Assembly (NCBI RefSeq): GCF_002964785.1
Contig: NZ_PQCC01000001.1
Coordinates: 124,001-188,000 of the forward strand
DNA: 64,000 nucleotides
Direction of reading: 5' to 3'
From: Pseudoalteromonas sp. T1lg48
GTDB lineage: Bacteria > Pseudomonadota > Gammaproteobacteria > Enterobacterales > Alteromonadaceae
Shown here: positions 18,306-30,091 of the stretch, one piece after another
Layout: each line of letters begins with the position of its first letter
Numbering within the stretch: position 1 is the first letter of the stretch
Notes under the pieces: generated by a model
Told to the model about the DNA's origin: nothing
The model's database searches: none
What the model saw: only the letters and a program-made list of their open reading frames with translations
Position numbers and translations under genes: made by a program

Positions 18306-19068
18306 TTCCACAGCAGTCACAGTCCGGGTCTTTAGGCAGTTTAAACTGTTTTTGCCCTAGGGTATGAGCATTATAACTGTGCACTACTCCCGTCTCACCG
18401 GTCCCAAGAATACACTGAATAGCCAGCAAGGCCTGCTGCGCCCCAATAATGCCAAGTAAAGGCGCTATCACCCCCTGAGTCGCGCAATTATCACTGGGGT
18501 TATCTTCGCGCTCGGGAAAGACACATTCATAGCAAGGGGATGCCGCGCGGCGAAAGTCAAAATAGGCCAGATGCGCATTAAAGCCAGAAGCCGCGGCACT
18601 TACCAATGGCTTCTTCTGAGCATAGCAGCTGCGATTAACTGCGTAGCGGGTGGCAAAATTATCGCTGCAGTCCAACACCAGATCGCTGTCGTTTACCAGC
18701 TCATCCAAATTGTTGGCATCGGCGCGTGTCACGATCGCTTCTACTGCAATCTCATTGTTTAGGCTCGCCAGTACCTTGGCCGCCGCTTTGGCCTTGGGCT
18801 GACCTAGATGATTGACCTTAAAAAGGACCTGACGCTGCAGATTACTGAGCTCTACCAGATCATCATCCATCAGCCGTAGGCGACCAATACCGCTGCTGGC
18901 CAGATACATCAGCGCCGGGCTGCCCAAACCGCCACAGCCGACTACCAGCAGAGTGGCGTTTTTTAGCCGCAACTGGGCATCCATGCCAAAACCATCCAAC
19001 ATCAGCTGGCGAGAGTAGCGGATCTGCTCTTTAGCGCTTAACTCTTCAACACTCACCAGGTGCTCCAC
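18301..19068 (-). CDS. thiF: ThiF/MoeB-family adenylyltransferase (thiamine sulfur carrier activation)
   Basis: A 255-residue E1-like enzyme. The ATP loop VVGCGGLGSP near residue 42 and the catalytic-type Cys in DNCATQGV are present. Zinc-binding pairs CYEC and CDCC (the latter at the C-terminus) are also visible. It adenylates the C-terminal Gly-Gly of ThiS before sulfur transfer. The operon context chooses ThiF over MoeB; the protein might serve both. Its GTG start lies inside the end of thiDE (23-base overlap); a second GTG at 19056 is possible. It is the last gene of the operon. Confidence 0.9.
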   Translation of the reverse strand: MEHLVSVEELSAKEQIRYSRQLMLDGFGMDAQLRLKNATLLVVGCGGLGSPALMYLASSGIGRLRLMDDDLVELSNLQRQVLFKVNHLGQPKAKAAAKVLASLNNEIAVEAIVTRADANNLDELVNDSDLVLDCSDNFATRYAVNRSCYAQKKPLVSAAASGFNAHLAYFDFRRAASPCYECVFPEREDNPSDNCATQGVIAPLLGIIGAQQALLAIQCILGTGETGVVHSYNAHTLGQKQFKLPKDPDCDCCGK

Positions 19069-20590
19069 TCATAACCTGCTGCAGTTCTTCAATGGCCGCT
19101 TGCGGGTCCGCCGCTTCGGTAATGGCGCGCACTACGGCAATGCTGCCAACGCCGGTTTCCACCACCTCGGCCATGCGCATCAGATCAATGCCACCTATCG
19201 CCACACAGGGATAATGCGGCTGCATCAGGGGCACAAAATGGCGCAGCTTTTCCAGGCCCTGTATTTGCCCGCTCATATCCTTAGTGGTAGTCGGGTAGAT
19301 GGCACCAAAGGCCATATAGCTGGGACGATAATTGTGCGCCAGCAGCATTTCATAGAAGCCATGGGTGGATAAGCCCAACCGCATGCCGGCATCTTGAATA
19401 GCCTTTAGGTTGGCGGTGTGTAAGTCTTCCTGGCCCAGGTGCACGCCATAGGCGCCATGTTTAAGCGCCAACCGCCAGTGGTCATTAATAAAGACCTGTG
19501 CCCGATGGACTTTGCCTAACTCAATGGCGCGGAGAATATCCTGCTCCAGATTGCTGGCGTGAACGTCTTTGATACGCAGTTGCACGGTTTTAATGCCGTT
19601 TTGCAAACACAGTTCCAACCAATCCAAGGAATCCACCACGGCATAGAGCCCAAGACGCTCAGGGCAAGGAGCGAAGCCGGCGGCATAATTAAAATCACTG
19701 TCACAATCGAAATCCAAGGCATCGCCCAACCAACTACCCGGCTCGATCACCTGGGGGAAGTCGGCCAAATTCACCGGGAACTGGGTATGAGCAACCGGGC
19801 CAACGCCCTCGCCATAACGCCCAGCAGCTTTTAACCCTGCATTGATATAGGCCTTACCAAGGATAAAGGCATCTTTAAGGGGATACCCCTTGGCCAGGCA
19901 GGATGCCAGCACCGAGGACAAAGTACAGCCGGTGCCATGGGTATGGGGCGTGACAACGCTCTCATTTCCCAGCCAGTACTCCTGCTCGCCGTGGCGGCAA
20001 AAATCAACGCAGTAACCTTGCGGATAATCCCAGTGTCCGCCCTTAATAATCACCGCTTTAACGCCCCACTCTTGCAGGCGTTTGGCGGCATCACGCAGGG
20101 CATCCGGCCCTATCAGGTACACCCCGGTAAGCATTTGCGTTTCGTGCACATTGGGGGTGATCACATCCACCAGCGGTAACAGATGCGTTTTTATGGCGTC
20201 GGCAATCTCGCTTTGCGCGTCTTCCTCAATCAGACTATCGCCGCTGCTGGCAATGGCCACCGGGTCGTAGACAACCTGGGGCGGCGTCTCCCAATTGTCG
20301 CGGTAATACTGTAAGTGCTCGGCAACCAACTGAATTTGCTGGACATTGGCAAGCATGCCTATTTTTATCGCCCGAGGGCGCAGGTCATGGGCCAGGGCCT
20401 GTAATTGTGACTCGATAACCGCCAAATCCACCGGGTTCAGTGCCTCAACGGCAACGCTGTTTTGCGCCGTCAGCGCCGTGACAACGCTACAGCCATGTAC
20501 GCCAAAGCTGCGCATGGCCTGTAAATCGGCTTGAATACCGGCACCGCCGCCGCTATCCGAACCGGCAATTGTCCAAACTATTTCGCTCAT
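19046..20590 (-). CDS. thiDE: Bifunctional ThiD-ThiE fusion: HMP(-P) kinase / thiamine phosphate synthase
   Basis: A 514-residue fusion. Residues 1-260 are ThiD: AGSDSGGGAGIQADLQ at the start and the anion-hole HGTGCTLSS near residue 218. Residues about 305-505 are ThiE: LYAVVDS, QLRIKD, LGQEDL and the phosphate-binding AIGGI. The order ThiD then ThiE couples formation of HMP pyrophosphate with its condensation to thiazole phosphate. It starts seven bases after thiG and its end overlaps thiF. Confidence 0.95.
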   Translation of the reverse strand: MSEIVWTIAGSDSGGGAGIQADLQAMRSFGVHGCSVVTALTAQNSVAVEALNPVDLAVIESQLQALAHDLRPRAIKIGMLANVQQIQLVAEHLQYYRDNWETPPQVVYDPVAIASSGDSLIEEDAQSEIADAIKTHLLPLVDVITPNVHETQMLTGVYLIGPDALRDAAKRLQEWGVKAVIIKGGHWDYPQGYCVDFCRHGEQEYWLGNESVVTPHTHGTGCTLSSVLASCLAKGYPLKDAFILGKAYINAGLKAAGRYGEGVGPVAHTQFPVNLADFPQVIEPGSWLGDALDFDCDSDFNYAAGFAPCPERLGLYAVVDSLDWLELCLQNGIKTVQLRIKDVHASNLEQDILRAIELGKVHRAQVFINDHWRLALKHGAYGVHLGQEDLHTANLKAIQDAGMRLGLSTHGFYEMLLAHNYRPSYMAFGAIYPTTTKDMSGQIQGLEKLRHFVPLMQPHYPCVAIGGIDLMRMAEVVETGVGSIAVVRAITEAADPQAAIEELQQVMSGAPGEC

Positions 20591-20597
20591 ACTGCTC

Positions 20598-21389
20598 TCA
20601 CTCGTTAAACTGGTGCCATACTGGCATACCCAGGGTCGGTGTTGAAGGCACGGCGGTGGATTTTACTGCCATGGGACCGGCCAAATAGCTTTGTCTGCCG
20701 GCCAAGGTGGCATTGGCAAAGGCCTTAGCCATCAAGACCGGATCATTGGCCCCGGCGATGGCTGAGTTTAACAACACCGCATCGGCACCCAGCTCCATGG
20801 CCTGACAGGCATGCGACGGCACACCCAGCCCGGCATCGACAATCAAGGTGACATGGGGCAGGCGCTCGCGAATACTTTGCAAGGCATAAGGGTTAAGAAT
20901 CCCCTTGCCCGTGCCTATGGGCGCCGCCCAGGGCATGATCACTTCACAGCCCAGAGCCGCCAAGCGCTGGCAAATCACCAGATCATCGGTGCAATAGGGC
21001 AAGACCTTAAAGCCCCTGGCCAGCAATTGCTCGGCGGCATCAAGCAAGGCCACCGGATCCGGCTGCAGGTTATAGTCATCGCCAATAAGCTCGAGCTTAA
21101 TCCAGTCGGTGGCGAAGACCTCACGACACATCTGTGCCAGGGTCAGGACCTCTTGCACGCTGTGGCAGCCCGCGGTGTTGGGCAACACGGTCAAGCCAGT
21201 GTCCTTAATGAGCTGCCAAAAATCATCACCACCAGCACGAGAGTTTTGCCTCCTAAGCGACACAGTAACTATTTCACTGTCACTGGCAAGAATCGCCTCA
21301 TGCATGCACTTGGGTGACGGATAAAGTGCCGAGCCTATGAGTAAACGGCTACTAAACTCCTGGCCGTAAATAGTCAGTTTATCGCTCAT
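20598..21389 (-). CDS. thiG: Thiazole synthase
   Basis: A 263-residue TIM-barrel enzyme forming the thiazole ring from deoxyxylulose phosphate, dehydroglycine and ThiS-thiocarboxylate. [10 protein letters not shown] near the start, [28 protein letters not shown] and [11 protein letters not shown] are ThiG signatures. Its ATG directly follows the thiS stop codon, so both are likely co-translated. Confidence 0.96.
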   Translation of the reverse strand: MSDKLTIYGQEFSSRLLIGSALYPSPKCMHEAILASDSEIVTVSLRRQNSRAGGDDFWQLIKDTGLTVLPNTAGCHSVQEVLTLAQMCREVFATDWIKLELIGDDYNLQPDPVALLDAAEQLLARGFKVLPYCTDDLVICQRLAALGCEVIMPWAAPIGTGKGILNPYALQSIRERLPHVTLIVDAGLGVPSHACQAMELGADAVLLNSAIAGANDPVLMAKAFANATLAGRQSYLAGPMAVKSTAVPSTPTLGMPVWHQFNE

Positions 21390-21587
21390 CTAACCCCCTT
21401 GTATGGGTGACAGAATATCCAGCCGGTCGCCGTCTTGCAGCGCAAGGTGCTGATATTGCCCCTGGGCCACAAATTGGCCATTGACGGCCAAGGCAAAGGG
21501 AGGCTTGGCACCAAAGGTAACCAGGGCCTGCTCTGCGCTGGCCTTTTCCGGCACCTCAAAGGCGCTGTCATTAATAAAAATCTGCAT
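21390..21587 (-). CDS. thiS: Sulfur carrier protein ThiS
   Basis: A 65-residue beta-grasp carrier ending in the essential Gly-Gly (PIQGG), to which sulfur is attached as a thiocarboxylate. ALAVNGQFVAQ and DGDRLDILSP are typical. It lies between thiO and thiG in the standard order; the stop codon directly abuts the thiG start. Confidence 0.95.
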   Translation of the reverse strand: MQIFINDSAFEVPEKASAEQALVTFGAKPPFALAVNGQFVAQGQYQHLALQDGDRLDILSPIQGG

Positions 21588-21598
21588 AATTCATTACC

Positions 21599-22602
21599 TT
21601 AAAATGCGGTATTAAACTCGGTCAAAGCCGAGCGCACCACGGCGGGAGCCAGCATATAACCGTGGCGGTACAAGCCGTTGATACTGATCACCTTGCCCTG
21701 ACGACTGACGCTGGGGCGGTTATCCATCAGTGCTGGACGCAAGCCCACCTGCAAGGCCTCAATATGAGCCTCGGCAAAACCACTGTGTACGCTAAACGCG
21801 GCACTCAATAGCTCCAAACCACTGCGCACCGTGACTGGGCGCTGATCCTGAGATTCGATTTCCGTGGCACCTATGACATAACGATTGCCCGGTTTCGGAG
21901 CAATATAAATGGGGTAACGCGGATGCATCAGGCGCACCGGGCGCTGCAGGAAAACCTCGGGAGCCACTACCCGAGCCACCTCGCCTCGGACACCACGCAA
22001 GGGCAGATCGCCCTTGGCGCCCATGCCGCGACAATCAAGCACCGCCAGATAGTCCTGCTGGGCCAGCTCCAGCGGCTGCACCTGGGTATGAAAGTGAAAA
22101 CGCACTCCGGCATTTTTTAAACGCGCATAGCTATGGTGGAAAAAGCCGAGGTTATCTAACTGCCCCTCACTGGGCAGGTAAAGCCCGCCGCCAAAACGCC
22201 CCGCCAGCTCCGGCTCCAACTGGCGCAGGCGCGCCGCGCTTAACTGCTCCGGCGCATAACCGGCCAAGGGCTTCAGCTGCTTTTGAAAATGCGCCATCGC
22301 ACCCTGATCCTGGGCATGGGCGACAACCACAGTGCCTTGGCGCTGAAAATGCACCTGAGTGTCGAGCAGCGCCAGCAATTGCGGCCATATCGCCAGAGAC
22401 TCCAGCCCCTGCTCGGCCAAATCCTGCTCGCACAGCACCGACTCGGCCAAGGGCGCGAGCATGGCGGCGGCCACCGGACCCGCACTGCCACTGCCCTCGG
22501 CGTCACCACTGTCAAAGACTTCGAGCTGATAATGCTTGGCCAGCAAGAGTGCGGCCACCCGACCGCACAAGCCAAAGCCCACTATGGCTATTTTTCTACC
22601 CA

Positions 22603-22603
<1 letters not shown>
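21599..22603 (-). CDS. thiO: Glycine oxidase-like FAD enzyme
   Basis: A 334-residue FAD-dependent oxidoreductase of the DAO family with an N-terminal dinucleotide loop IAIVGFGLCGRVAALLL. In this operon it should make dehydroglycine from glycine for the thiazole ring, replacing the radical enzyme ThiH that E. coli uses. The C-terminal part has RPALMDNRPSVSR and NGLYRHGYMLAP, typical of ThiO-type DAO proteins. Its ATG overlaps the thiC stop codon by one base (TAATG). Confidence 0.88.
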
Positions 22604-24682
<2,079 letters not shown>

Positions 24683-24692
24683 GCCGAGGCAA

Positions 24693-24796
24693 GCTTGTTC
24701 CCTACGCAGGTATGAGCCTGATCAGGTTAACGGATCCCGCAATTGCGATCTCAGCCCCTTGATACCTAATGGTAAGTTAGGGCACTCCGACAAGTG
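24693..24796 (-). ncRNA. TPP riboswitch (thi box) controlling thiC operon
   Basis: Read on the minus strand, the conserved thi-box elements appear in order. P1 5' arm is ACTTG, then GGAGTGCC, a variable stem, GGGGCTGAGATC (24748-24759 region), AACCTGATCAGG, and finally CATACCTGCGTAGGGAACAAG closing P1. These match the TPP aptamer. It lies about 140 bases before thiC, so thiamine pyrophosphate should repress the whole operon. The transcription start is expected near or within the end of yaiI. Confidence 0.95.
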
Positions 24797-24822
24797 TTCG
24801 CCGCGCAGTCTAGCCCAGAAAC

Positions 24823-25266
24823 TCACTGCTGCGCAAGCCAGCGATCGAGATGATTGGCAAATTGTTGTTTATCCTGGGCACTCAACGGCGCCTGACCACC
24901 GGTTTGAATACCGCTGCTGCGCAGGGTATCCATAAAGTCGCGCATATTCAGCCGTGACTTGATGTTTTCCTTGGTGTAGAGCTCGCCGCGGGTATTCAGT
25001 GCCAGTGCGCCCTTATCGATTACTTCCGAAGCCAAGGGAATATCACTGGTGATCACCAGCTCACCGCTTTGCACCTGCTTCACAATTTCGTTATCGGCCA
25101 CATCAAAGCCCGGCATCACCTGCTGCATGCGTAAATATTCCGAAGCCGGTAGGCGAATATATTGATTAGCAACAAATACCGTCTTGGTTTTGGTGCGCAT
25201 AGCGGCGCGGCAGATTATCTCGCGAATGGCCACGGGGCAGGCATCGGCATCAACCCAAATACTCAT
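24823..25266 (-). CDS. yaiI: YaiI/YqxD family protein (DUF188, NYN-like)
   Basis: A 147-residue protein of the UPF0178 family, beginning [15 protein letters not shown], the conserved acidic start of this PIN/NYN-like nuclease-fold group. Later [17 protein letters not shown] and LNTRGELYT are also conserved. Function is not established. It lies upstream of thiC in the same direction; the riboswitch separates them. Confidence 0.9.
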   Translation of the reverse strand: MSIWVDADACPVAIREIICRAAMRTKTKTVFVANQYIRLPASEYLRMQQVMPGFDVADNEIVKQVQSGELVITSDIPLASEVIDKGALALNTRGELYTKENIKSRLNMRDFMDTLRSSGIQTGGQAPLSAQDKQQFANHLDRWLAQQ

Positions 25267-25430
25267 AGTCTTTAATCTAGAAAGTGAAAACGCCAGTATA
25301 CGCGGGGTTAGACCGAAGAAAAACCGCCAAGGTGCGATTCAACGGCAATAACGGACGGCTTATCGAATTTAGTCGCGCTGCAAATTTAAGCGCTTACAAT
25401 GGGCAAAAAACGATACAGGAATGACATGTT

Positions 25431-28217
25431 ATGAAACCTGCACTGACGGTACTTAGCGCTGCGCTGCTAGCGACGCTTGGCACCCAAGTTTATGCCCAAG
25501 AGGCACTCGAGTTTAGCGATGTCTTTGACTTTAAATACCCCAAAGCCACAGTGTTGGGTGAGCAAGGCAAAGTCCTGGCCTTTAGCGCTACCCCCTATCG
25601 CGGCGACGCCCAGGGTCTGGTGTATGACCTTGAGAGCAACACCTTGCTTGCCAGCGTTGAGCGCGGCACCCAGGCCAGCATCAATAAAAACAGCCAGTGG
25701 GCGGCGTTTTTACAAGCTCCTTCCCTGTTAGAGAAAGAAACCGCCGATAAAAAAGCCAAGAAAAAACTAAAAAACACACTCGTACTGGTCAATACCCAAA
25801 GCGGTGAGCAACAAGAGTTTGCCGCCGTTAAAGACTATCAAATCTCCGATGATGGTCGCTGGCTCGCTTATCGTCATGAGCAAGAAGAAAACAAAGCAGA
25901 CGATAAAGGCGAAGAAACTGAGGCGGCAGCAAACGGTGCCGAGAGCTCAGGCAAGACCGAAGAAGCCATTAAGGCCGATAAAAAAGACAAAGTACTAGAA
26001 CTGGTTGTGGTGGACTTGAGCTCGGGTGCCAGCAGCAGCTATGACGCGGTGTTGAAATTTGCCTTTAGCCACACAGGCGCTGGCTTGCTGTTTAACACGC
26101 AAAGCAAAGACGGCAGCGAAAACGAGATCAGTTACCTCGACTTAAACAGCGGCCAACGCCATGTGCTTATCGATGAGCCGGGTGTGACCTTAAGCACCAT
26201 CGACTGGCATCCAATACAAAATCTGGTGGCCTTTAACGTCGGCAACTATGTGAATGATGACCAGCGTCGCCGCGACTATCGCACCATGCTTTGGCATGTT
26301 GAGCAAAACAAATTACAGGACCTGGATAGCCAATGGCAGGCGGGTAAAAAAGGCACGTTGAGCTGGTCTGAAGATGGCGAGCGCTTGTATTTCACCGCCC
26401 GTCCTACCCTTGCCGCCAAACCCAAAGAGCTAAAATACCAGGACGCCGAGTCACTGCGTGATTACGACACCATCATGGCGCAGGCCAAGCTCAACCTATG
26501 GCACCATCAAGACGATGAAATCAAACCTCGTGAAGAGCAACAATGGGGTGAAGAGAACAAACACCGTCATTATCAGGCGGTGTATCACCTTGATGGCAAT
26601 AAGGTGGTGCAGCTCGCGGATGCCCAGGTTCCCGAGCTCAACCTGAATAAAAAGGCCGATCACCTGCTTGGATACAACAATCAGGATTACCTCGCACAAA
26701 TCACCTACAAGGGCTTTTACAGCGACTACTATGCGGTCGATGTGTTAACCGGTAACAAGCAACTGATCGTGGCCGAGCACCCCCATCGCCCCAGCCTGTC
26801 ACCCTCGGGCAAGCATGCGGTCTTCTTTGACAAGGGCGTCTGGCAATTAAAAGACCTGGGCAGCAACAAGGTTCGCCCCTTAAGCAAGGCCATTAATGCC
26901 ATCTTTGCCGATGACCAACACGACTACCCGTCTCCCGTCAGCGATTATGGTGTCGCCGGCTGGTACCGGGACGGCACCAAGGTGTTAATTAACTCCAAGC
27001 ATGATATTTGGGCGTTTGATACCCGCAGCGGGGAAGCCCAGGCACTGACCCAGGGCAAGGCCAACAACAAACAATATCGCGTGATTAACCTCGACAGTGA
27101 CAAGCTCGGGTTTAATCCAGATGAAAGCCTGTTGCTGCGCGTATTTGATTTAAAAGACAAGCAAGCGGGTGTGGCCCAGCTCAACCTGGCGGATAAGTCT
27201 TTAGTTACCTTGCTCGACGGCGAAGCCCGTTATGATCTGGTGAAAAAAGCCAAATATGCGGATAAGTATTTATTTACGCAACAAAGCTACTCGCAATTTC
27301 CGGATTTTTGGCAGGCGGATAAAAACCTGACTAACGCCAGGCAAGTCACAGACCTTAACCCGCAAATCGACCAGTTTAAATGGGGCCAAAAACCCGAACT
27401 GGTAAGTTATAAGGGTTATGATGGTGAAGATCTTCAGGGTGTACTGATTAAGCCGGCCGACTATGTCGAGGGCCAAAAAGTACCGGTAGTGATCTACTTC
27501 TACCGCTATATGAGTCAGCGCCGCTTCGACTTCCCGAAGATGGAGCTGAATCACAGACCCAACTTCCCCATGTTTACCTCGAATGGTTATGCCATCTTCT
27601 TGCCGGATATTCGCTTTGAAGTGGGTCACCCGGGACCCTCGTCGACTCAAACCATGATCAACGCGGCACAAAAGCTTATTGATATGGGCGTTGCCGACCC
27701 GGATGCCATCGGCTTGCAGGGCCACTCCTGGGCCGGCTATCAGAGTGCCTTTATGGTCACGCAAACGGATATGTTTAAGGCCGTGGTGTCCGGCGCTCCG
27801 GTTTCCAACATGACCTCGGCCTACAGCGGCATACGTTTGAAATCGGGTCTGGCTCGCCAGTTCCAGTATGAAACGGGTCAAAGCCGTATCGGCAAGCCCT
27901 TGTATGAAGCCCCTGAGCTTTACATTGAGAACTCACCGGTGTTTTTCGCCGACAAGGTGAACACCCCTATTATGGTGATGTTTGGTAATAAAGACGGTGC
28001 CGTGCCCTGGCAGGAAGGCATTCAGTACTACCTGGCACTGCGCCGTGCAGGTAAGGATGTGATCTTCTTGGAATACGAAGGTGAGCCTCATCACCTCAAG
28101 CAATTCCCGAATCAGGTCGACTTCTCGATTCGCATGATGCAGTACTTTGACCACCACCTTAAAGGTGCAGCGGCGCCACAGTGGATGCAAGAAGGGATTC
28201 CTTTTAGTGAGGAGTAA
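25431..28217 (+). CDS. Secreted S9 prolyl-oligopeptidase family peptidase
   Basis: A 928-residue exported serine peptidase. Signal peptide at residues 1-22 (ends QVYA-QE). The N-terminal two thirds are a beta-propeller-like region with a Lys/Glu-rich insertion around residues 100-185. The C-terminal alpha/beta-hydrolase domain has the nucleophile in GHSWAG (Ser766), the Asp in GNKDGAVPW (Asp855) and the His in GEPHHL (His887). It probably degrades peptides in the periplasm or outside the cell. An AGGA ribosome site precedes the ATG. It is monocistronic, with a terminator shared with the convergent hydrolase. Confidence 0.93.
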   Translation: MKPALTVLSAALLATLGTQVYAQEALEFSDVFDFKYPKATVLGEQGKVLAFSATPYRGDAQGLVYDLESNTLLASVERGTQASINKNSQWAAFLQAPSLLEKETADKKAKKKLKNTLVLVNTQSGEQQEFAAVKDYQISDDGRWLAYRHEQEENKADDKGEETEAAANGAESSGKTEEAIKADKKDKVLELVVVDLSSGASSSYDAVLKFAFSHTGAGLLFNTQSKDGSENEISYLDLNSGQRHVLIDEPGVTLSTIDWHPIQNLVAFNVGNYVNDDQRRRDYRTMLWHVEQNKLQDLDSQWQAGKKGTLSWSEDGERLYFTARPTLAAKPKELKYQDAESLRDYDTIMAQAKLNLWHHQDDEIKPREEQQWGEENKHRHYQAVYHLDGNKVVQLADAQVPELNLNKKADHLLGYNNQDYLAQITYKGFYSDYYAVDVLTGNKQLIVAEHPHRPSLSPSGKHAVFFDKGVWQLKDLGSNKVRPLSKAINAIFADDQHDYPSPVSDYGVAGWYRDGTKVLINSKHDIWAFDTRSGEAQALTQGKANNKQYRVINLDSDKLGFNPDESLLLRVFDLKDKQAGVAQLNLADKSLVTLLDGEARYDLVKKAKYADKYLFTQQSYSQFPDFWQADKNLTNARQVTDLNPQIDQFKWGQKPELVSYKGYDGEDLQGVLIKPADYVEGQKVPVVIYFYRYMSQRRFDFPKMELNHRPNFPMFTSNGYAIFLPDIRFEVGHPGPSSTQTMINAAQKLIDMGVADPDAIGLQGHSWAGYQSAFMVTQTDMFKAVVSGAPVSNMTSAYSGIRLKSGLARQFQYETGQSRIGKPLYEAPELYIENSPVFFADKVNTPIMVMFGNKDGAVPWQEGIQYYLALRRAGKDVIFLEYEGEPHHLKQFPNQVDFSIRMMQYFDHHLKGAAAPQWMQEGIPFSEE

Positions 28218-28220
28218 CAA

Positions 28221-28258
28221 CGACAAAAGGCAAACCTAAGGTTTGCCTTTTGTCTTTT
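28221..28258 (+). terminator. Rho-independent terminator (bidirectional)
   Basis: Stem ACAAAAGGCAAACC/GGTTTGCCTTTTGT with loop TAA and a following TTTT, between two convergent genes. Confidence 0.92.
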
Positions 28259-28276
28259 AAGCACATTAAATAACGG

Positions 28277-29278
28277 CTAGCCTTTTTTATTGAGGGTATG
28301 TTTTGCGCGTTTAATACCGGCCTCTAAAAACATGGTATAGGCCCGTTGTTGTAATTCATCACCTTGAGGCTGATAGTGCTTGGGAAACTCCGCAACCAAG
28401 GTAGCCACATCGGCACTTGGGTTGGCCTTAACATGAGCCACTATGGCCTCAAGCCAAACCTTAGGCTTTGTTAAATCGGACGTTACAAGGACACTGCCAT
28501 GACCCGGCAGCACCTGAGTCACGGGTAATTGTGATAACTCCTCCAAGGCCATCAGCCAGGCCTGATAATTGGCCTCGCCCGGATAGGGCAGAGTATCGAC
28601 CATATCAGCGCCAACCAGCAACTTATCGGCCCATACCAATACGGCAATATCACCCTGGGTGTGCGCGGCAAAAGGCAGTAGCTCGACTTTCAACTTACCA
28701 AGGTCCAGCTCGGTTGGTTGGCTTATCGCCTTGCCGGGGGATGAAAAGCGCAGCGCCTGCCACTGTTTAAAGCGCGTCTGGGCCCGCGCTATCTTTTCCC
28801 GCCAGGGTTGTTGCTCCAGCTCTGACAAGCTTTCCATGCGCTGTTGGCTCAAGGCCAGACTTTTGGCAAAGCCATCCAAACGCTCGTTTAACTGCTCATG
28901 GGCCAGGTGGAAATTCTCACCAAGGGATTGGTGCACTATAAGCTGCGCATCGGGAAAATGCTTTTGTACCATGGCTAAACCAAGCAAGTGGTCATCATGG
29001 GCATGGGAGGCCAGCATATAACACAAGGGGACGCGCAGTTGCTCTTTTAGGTGTGCAATAAATACTTCCGTTTGCGTAAACTCCCCCGGAGCATCGACCA
29101 GCAGCGCACACTGCTCCCCTTGGATCAGCACCTGGTTGGAATCATAAAAGCGCAACTTAGCGGGCTGCTCAATAAAGTCCACATGCTCGCTGACCGTTTG
29201 CCAGCTCTGCTGAGCTTGCAGGCCGGTCGCACTCAGACATAAAACAAGGGCACTTAGGCATTGACGGTATTGACGCAT
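28277..29278 (-). CDS. Periplasmic metallo-beta-lactamase-fold hydrolase
   Basis: A 333-residue protein with a signal peptide (about residues 1-22, ending LQA-QQ). Zinc ligands follow the family pattern: SHAHDDH near residue 91, then AAHTQGD, LVGADMVD and LPGHGSV. This resembles class B beta-lactamase-like hydrolases, but the long helical insertion between the first and second metal motifs (HLAHEQLNERL to FKQWQAL) is unlike a standard lactamase. Antibiotic hydrolysis should not be assumed. GGAG lies before the ATG; the zapA terminator sits in the gap upstream. Confidence 0.85.
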   Translation of the reverse strand: MRQYRQCLSALVLCLSATGLQAQQSWQTVSEHVDFIEQPAKLRFYDSNQVLIQGEQCALLVDAPGEFTQTEVFIAHLKEQLRVPLCYMLASHAHDDHLLGLAMVQKHFPDAQLIVHQSLGENFHLAHEQLNERLDGFAKSLALSQQRMESLSELEQQPWREKIARAQTRFKQWQALRFSSPGKAISQPTELDLGKLKVELLPFAAHTQGDIAVLVWADKLLVGADMVDTLPYPGEANYQAWLMALEELSQLPVTQVLPGHGSVLVTSDLTKPKVWLEAIVAHVKANPSADVATLVAEFPKHYQPQGDELQQRAYTMFLEAGIKRAKHTLNKKG

Positions 29279-29290
29279 AATTGAGTCTCC

Positions 29291-29317
29291 GTAAAAAAGG
29301 CGCTTTAGGGCGCCTTA
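29291..29317 (-). terminator. Rho-independent terminator of zapA
   Basis: Minus-strand stem AAGGCGC/GCGCCTT followed by TTTT, starting at the zapA stop codon. Confidence 0.88.
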
Positions 29318-29605
29318 ATCTTCTTGCTGCAAGGCAGCCTCAAGCTTATTGCATAGGGCGTGCTGCTGCACAGACTGCTGATGTAACTGCGCCTTCGCCT
29401 CGAGCAGTTCATGCGACAAGGTCAGCGCCACTAGCAGCAGGGCCTTGTCATCATTTCTTATTGACGAGCGCGCACGCACTCGCTCTACGTTAGCATTTAA
29501 GTTTTCGGCCGCAGCAAGCAGCGCCTGCTCTTGCCCCTCGGGACAAGCAAACTGATGCTCTTTACCGAGCAGGTTTACCTTTACGCTGTGCCCTTTGTCA
29601 CTCAT
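29315..29605 (-). CDS. zapA: Cell division protein ZapA
   Basis: A 96-residue protein of the ZapA family, which binds and bundles FtsZ at the division ring. The N-terminal VNLLGKEHQFACPEG and the following AAAENLNANVERVR helix are typical, and the C-terminal half is a coiled coil. Its ATG overlaps the stop of the upstream coiled-coil gene. No 6S RNA gene, a common neighbour of zapA in gammaproteobacteria, was seen downstream. Confidence 0.92.
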   Translation of the reverse strand: MSDKGHSVKVNLLGKEHQFACPEGQEQALLAAAENLNANVERVRARSSIRNDDKALLLVALTLSHELLEAKAQLHQQSVQQHALCNKLEAALQQED

Positions 29606-29826
29606 TAGCTCGCCGCTTGCAGTTTCTCTAGTAGCGACGTTAATGTGGTGCTGGTTTCTTTTTGTTTTTCTTCGCTTTCAAGTACTTCCAGCTGCAAGGT
29701 TTCATTTTCATCTTGTAGCTTGGCATTACTGTCGCGCAACGCCGTTACCTCTTGGTTGAGCTCAGCATTGCGGGCAATTAGTTTATCGACCAGTTGTTCG
29801 AGTTGGGAAAGGGTTTCTTGATTCAT
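29605..29826 (-). CDS. Small coiled-coil protein (TIGR02449/ZapB-like)
   Basis: A 73-residue, fully helical protein from ATG 29826; an in-frame ATG twelve codons earlier (29862) is possible. It has heptad-like spacing of Leu through QLEQLVDKLIARNAELNQEV and onwards. This family sits just before zapA in many gammaproteobacteria, and its size and shape resemble ZapB, which links ZapA to the division ring. A divisome role is inferred from context. The stop codon overlaps the zapA start. Confidence 0.82.
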   Translation of the reverse strand: MNQETLSQLEQLVDKLIARNAELNQEVTALRDSNAKLQDENETLQLEVLESEEKQKETSTTLTSLLEKLQAAS

Positions 29827-30091
29827 AAATGCGCTCTTTAAACTGTTGATTAGAGTGTGCAAATGTAAAGCAATATGCCCAGGGATGCTAGGGGTTACAC
29901 GCTAATTCCTGTAAATTTTTCCAGTGTTAACAGCGGGTTCATTTTCAGGCGCCTTAAGTTCAGCATTCGTTTAAGTTGTTAGCATGTTTTTTGTACACAG
30001 CGGCCTTGAGGGCAGCGTAAATGACAGTCGGCTGTTTATCGCCGGCAATAAAGAGTAAAATAGCGCCGCAACTTTTTGGTCTGGATTATTT

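Noticed and set aside
27270-27881. 203-residue minus-strand frame inside the S9 peptidase gene
   Set aside because: Covers the conserved catalytic domain in antisense; no ribosome site or recognisable motif.
29281-30091. 6S RNA gene near zapA
   Set aside because: The gaps on both sides of zapA are too short or lack the long imperfect hairpin expected.
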